Shown here piece after piece: positions 61,139-64,000 of a stretch of 64,000 nt of DNA. Source of the DNA: RGIG9041 sp045657265 (GTDB lineage: Bacteria; Bacillota; Clostridia; Oscillospirales; QAKW01). Numbering within the stretch: the stretch's first letter is position 1; each line of letters begins with the position of its first letter. The notes beneath the pieces are model-generated. The model did not search any database. It saw only the letters and a list, made by a program, of their open reading frames with translations, and was not told the origin of the DNA. The translations under genes were made by a program, and so were the position numbers. Location: contig JAZOSU010000012.1 of assembly GCA_045657265.1 (NCBI GenBank), positions 1 through 64,000 of the forward strand, read 5' to 3'.

Positions 61139-62560
61139 ATGGGAGGTTTTTTTGGCGTAGTTTCAAAAAAAGACGCTGTCTCTGATGTTTTTTTTGGAAC
61201 TGATTATCATTCCCATTTGGGAACACGTCGCGCAGGTGTTGCTGTTTATGATACGGAAATCGGTTTGCAACGTGAAATTCATAACATTCAGAATTCGCCT
61301 TTCAGAACAAAGTTTGATGATATATTCGATGAAATGAAAGGTAATTCGGCTATCGGAATTATAAGTGATTATGATCCTCAGCCTCTGCTTATTAATTCTA
61401 ATCTTGGTGAATATGCTATATGCGTTATCGGTATTGTAAATAATGCTTCTGATCTGATACAAAAGCATTTGTTAAACGGTGGACATTTCAATGCTATGAC
61501 GGGTGGTAATGTAAATACAACAGAATTAGTCGCAGCCTTGATAAATCAAAAAGACACGTATTCTGATGGTATTAAATTTGCTCAAGAACAAATAGATGGT
61601 ACAGCAAATATTCTGATTTTAAAAAATGATGGTAACATTATAGTTGCCAGAGATAAAGTTGGTAGATTACCTGCAAAAATAGGAAAAAGCGATGACGGCT
61701 ATGCAGTGGCTTTTGAATCGTTTGCTTATAAAAAACTCGATTATGCTGATGAAAAAGAACTTGGTCCTGGTGAAATAGTTGAAATTTCACTTGATGGTCT
61801 GATTCAACTTTCAAAACCCGGAAAGAAAATGCGTATTTGTTCTTTCTTGTGGAGTTATTACGGATTTCCCACATCAACGTATGAAGGTGTTAACGTTGAA
61901 TTAATGCGTTACCGTAACGGGCAGATAATGGCTAAAAATGATGCGCTTTGCGGAAATAATAAAAATATAGATTATGTTGGTGGAGTTCCTGATTCGGGTA
62001 CACCTCATGCTATAGGATATTCAAATCAGAGTGGTATACATTTTTCGAGAGCTTTTATTAAATATACTCCTACTTGGGCAAGAAGTTTTACACCTTCTAA
62101 GCAGTCTGAACGTCAAAGAGTCGCTAAAATGAAACAAATTCCTATTGATGAATTGATTACAGACAAAAATCTTTTGTTTGTTGACGATTCTATCGTTAGA
62201 GGAACACAACTTAAAGGAACAGTAGATTTCCTTTATAACAACGGCGCGAAATCTGTTCATATGCGTTCAGCTTGTCCGCCGATTATGTTTAATTGTAAAT
62301 ATCTTAATTTTTCAAGATCAAACGACGAAATGGAACTTATTGCAAGACGTATTGTGGTTGAACTTGAAGGTGAAGAAGGACTTAATTATTTGAGTGAATA
62401 TGCCGATTCTTCTACTGAAAGAGGAAAGAAATTCAGAAAAGCTATTTGTGAAAAATTTAATTTTGCTTCTCTTGAATTTCAGTCTCTTGAAGGTATTGTT
62501 GAAGCTATCGGAATAGACGAAGAAAATCTTTGTACTTATTGTTGGAACGGAAAGGAATAA
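61139..62560 (+). CDS. purF: Amidophosphoribosyltransferase (PurF-like) lacking the catalytic cysteine
   Basis: PurF starts purine synthesis, making phosphoribosylamine from PRPP and glutamine. The 473-residue protein has the Ntn-amidotransferase N-domain (FGTDYHSHLGTRRAGVAVYD) and PRTase C-domain. Conserved parts include GGVPDSGTPHAIGYSNQSG, FIKYTPTWARSF, the PRPP loop LLFVDDSIVRGTQLKGT, and SACPPIMFNCKYLNFSRS. Usual PurF starts M-C-G so that Cys1 becomes the nucleophile; this one starts MGGFFGVVSKKD with Gly in that place. The GGAGG site fits this ATG, so there is no hidden upstream Cys start. It may use free ammonia, or be a PurF paralogue. The operon position supports a purine role. Confidence 0.85.
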   Translation: MGGFFGVVSKKDAVSDVFFGTDYHSHLGTRRAGVAVYDTEIGLQREIHNIQNSPFRTKFDDIFDEMKGNSAIGIISDYDPQPLLINSNLGEYAICVIGIVNNASDLIQKHLLNGGHFNAMTGGNVNTTELVAALINQKDTYSDGIKFAQEQIDGTANILILKNDGNIIVARDKVGRLPAKIGKSDDGYAVAFESFAYKKLDYADEKELGPGEIVEISLDGLIQLSKPGKKMRICSFLWSYYGFPTSTYEGVNVELMRYRNGQIMAKNDALCGNNKNIDYVGGVPDSGTPHAIGYSNQSGIHFSRAFIKYTPTWARSFTPSKQSERQRVAKMKQIPIDELITDKNLLFVDDSIVRGTQLKGTVDFLYNNGAKSVHMRSACPPIMFNCKYLNFSRSNDEMELIARRIVVELEGEEGLNYLSEYADSSTERGKKFRKAICEKFNFASLEFQSLEGIVEAIGIDEENLCTYCWNGKE

Positions 62561-62564
62561 AATT

Positions 62565-63608
62565 ATGCATTCACAATCTAAATCTGATACTTATGCTGCT
62601 GCAGGTGTTGATATTACTGCAGGATACAAAGCTGTAGAACTTATGAAAAAACATATCGCAAGAACAATTACCGAAGGCGTATGCTCTGATGTAGGCGGTT
62701 TCGGAGGTCTTTTTGAGCTTGATCTCACAGGAATTGAAAAGCCTGTTCTTGTTAGCGGTACTGACGGTGTTGGTACAAAACTTAAACTCGCTTTTTTGCT
62801 TGACAAACACGACACTATCGGTATTGACTGTGTTGCTATGTGTGTTAATGATATCATTTGCAGTGGTGCAAAACCTTTGTTTTTCCTTGATTACATTGCA
62901 TGTGGTAAGAATTTTCCGGAAAAAATTGCCCAGATAGTTTCTGGTGTGGCTGAAGGTTGTGTTCAGAGTGGCGCTGCTCTTATTGGTGGTGAAACTGCTG
63001 AAATGCCTGGATTCTATCCTATCGATGAATATGACCTCGCAGGTTTTGCGGTTGGTGTTGTAGATAAATCTAAAATTCTTGATAACAAAACTATGGAAGA
63101 GGGGGATGTTATCATTGCTCTTCCTTCAAGTGGTGTACATTCAAATGGCTTTTCACTTGTAAGAAAAGTATTTGATATTGAAAATAACGATATTACAAAA
63201 CCCAATGAACAACTTGGTGGATTATCAATAGGAGAAGCTTTACTTGCTCCTACAAAAATTTATGTAAAACCTGTTCAGGCCCTTTTGGATAATGTTTCGG
63301 TTCGTGCTATATCTCATATTACAGGCGGCGGTTTTTACGAGAATATACCAAGAAGCTTACCTGATGGTTTTTGTGCTAAAATTGATTCTTCTGCTCTTAA
63401 AATTCTTCCTATTTTTGATTTAATAGCTAAAACCGGAAATATTCCTGAACGTGATATGTTCAATACATTCAACATGGGTGTAGGTATGAGCATTGTTGTT
63501 AAAAAATCTGATGCTGACAAGGCTATCGAGATTTTAAAAGCAAATGGTGAAGATGCTTATATCATGGGTGAAGTTATCAAGTCAGAAGAAAAGGTAATCA
63601 TATGCTGA
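62565..63608 (+). CDS. purM: Phosphoribosylformylglycinamidine cyclo-ligase (AIR synthetase)
   Basis: Closes the imidazole ring of AIR from FGAM with ATP. The 347-residue protein has SDVGGFGGLFELDL, VSGTDGVGTKLKLAF, CVNDIICSGAKPLFFLDYIA, GGETAEMPGFY, and GLSIGEALLAPTKIYV. It starts 5 bp after purF and overlaps purN by 7 bp. Confidence 0.96.
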   Translation: MHSQSKSDTYAAAGVDITAGYKAVELMKKHIARTITEGVCSDVGGFGGLFELDLTGIEKPVLVSGTDGVGTKLKLAFLLDKHDTIGIDCVAMCVNDIICSGAKPLFFLDYIACGKNFPEKIAQIVSGVAEGCVQSGAALIGGETAEMPGFYPIDEYDLAGFAVGVVDKSKILDNKTMEEGDVIIALPSSGVHSNGFSLVRKVFDIENNDITKPNEQLGGLSIGEALLAPTKIYVKPVQALLDNVSVRAISHITGGGFYENIPRSLPDGFCAKIDSSALKILPIFDLIAKTGNIPERDMFNTFNMGVGMSIVVKKSDADKAIEILKANGEDAYIMGEVIKSEEKVIIC

Positions 63609-64000
63609 GTAAAACAAAGATAGCTGTTTTGGTTTCAGGCGGTGGTACAAATTTACAGGCGCTTATAGATGCTCAGAACTCCGGAATATTAACAAGCGGT
63701 GAAATTGCTCTTGTTATTTCTAATAATAGAAATGCTTATGCTTTGGAAAGAGCAAACAATGCCGGAATTAAAACAGAAGTGGTTTCTAAAAAAGATTATA
63801 ATTCTGTAGATGAGTTTGAAAATTCAATAATGTTGCTTTTAGAAAAACACGAAATTGATTTAATTGTTTTGGCAGGATTTATGTGTATCTTAAGCAAAAA
63901 TTTCACTAAAAGATATCCACGCAGAATTATTAATGTGCATCCGTCACTGATACCTTCGTTTTGCGGACAAGGTTTTTATGGTCTTCGTGTTCACGAAGCT
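63602..64000 (+). CDS. purN: Phosphoribosylglycinamide formyltransferase PurN, 5' part
   Basis: Uses 10-formyl-tetrahydrofolate to formylate GAR. The first 133 residues are visible and the gene runs off the right edge. Motifs: IAVLVSGGGTNLQALID at the start, LIVLAGFMCILSK, and the active-site NVHPSLIPSF with catalytic Asn and His. The ATG at 63602 overlaps the purM stop. The loss of one-carbon supply at this enzyme is what the ZTP riboswitch upstream would sense. Confidence 0.95.
   Translation, partial: MLSKTKIAVLVSGGGTNLQALIDAQNSGILTSGEIALVISNNRNAYALERANNAGIKTEVVSKKDYNSVDEFENSIMLLLEKHEIDLIVLAGFMCILSKNFTKRYPRRIINVHPSLIPSFCGQGFYGLRVHEA

Noticed and set aside
1..64000. CRISPR array, prophage or anti-phage island
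   Set aside because: No spaced direct repeats, integrase, phage structural or known defence genes were seen; the mobile remains are limited to the IS3-like relics.

Overview
This window is a chromosomal segment of a low-GC, endospore-forming, anaerobic member of the Clostridia (Bacillota), probably a gut or rumen type. The evidence is the AT-rich sequence with strong purine-rich ribosome binding sites, a set of sporulation genes (gpr, spoIIP, spoIVA, spoVAC, spoVAD, spoVAE), a fermentative AdhE, a uronate catabolic pathway and a ZTP riboswitch. No rRNA, prophage, CRISPR array or intact insertion sequence was seen.

Layout. 1-5.9 kb: trmB, tcdA, a 6S-RNA-like gene and a DUF1292 gene on the minus strand, an orphan PTS EIIC-like protein, then gpr-spoIIP and a class I amidotransferase. 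5.9-9.9 kb: a cysteine desulfurase/thiI pair for tRNA thiolation with an uncharacterised 550-residue membrane protein. 9.9-14.4 kb: a kinase-fold protein, adhE and a lysR gene upstream of it. 14.8-20 kb: uxuA, a fructuronate-reductase-like SDR, and ileS. 20.1-27.8 kb: a phosphopantetheinyl transferase, tRNA-Asn, spoIVA, comEC, holA, a RNase M5-like gene and pncB.

28.1-39.6 kb is the most distinctive block. It holds eight tightly packed co-directional genes: a 1030-residue solute-binding protein with two carbohydrate-binding-like domains, a permease pair, a membrane-anchored beta-propeller/TPR protein, a Yip1-like membrane protein, a secreted DUF5696 protein and a second permease pair. There is no ATPase. 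It looks like a surface glycan capture and import machine of unknown substrate. uxaC follows on the opposite strand, under a promoter overlapped by a perfect CcpA cre match, so uronate use is probably under catabolite repression.

41-51 kb is a rearranged zone. The spoVA operon is split by yitT and an araD relic, an SGNH hydrolase gene is broken, and an IS3-type transposase relic lies next to a 40-bp palindrome that recurs 29 kb away behind ileS. A dehydrogenase, two transporters and a GH2 glycosidase also lie here. 51.2-52.4 kb encodes a two-subunit ThrE-type exporter.

52.5-60.4 kb is an arginine operon argG-H-C-J-B-D-F. From 60.4 kb to the right edge is a ZTP-riboswitch-controlled purine operon, purE-purF-purM-purN (purN cut off by the edge). 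Its PurF lacks the N-terminal cysteine nucleophile of glutamine-dependent enzymes.
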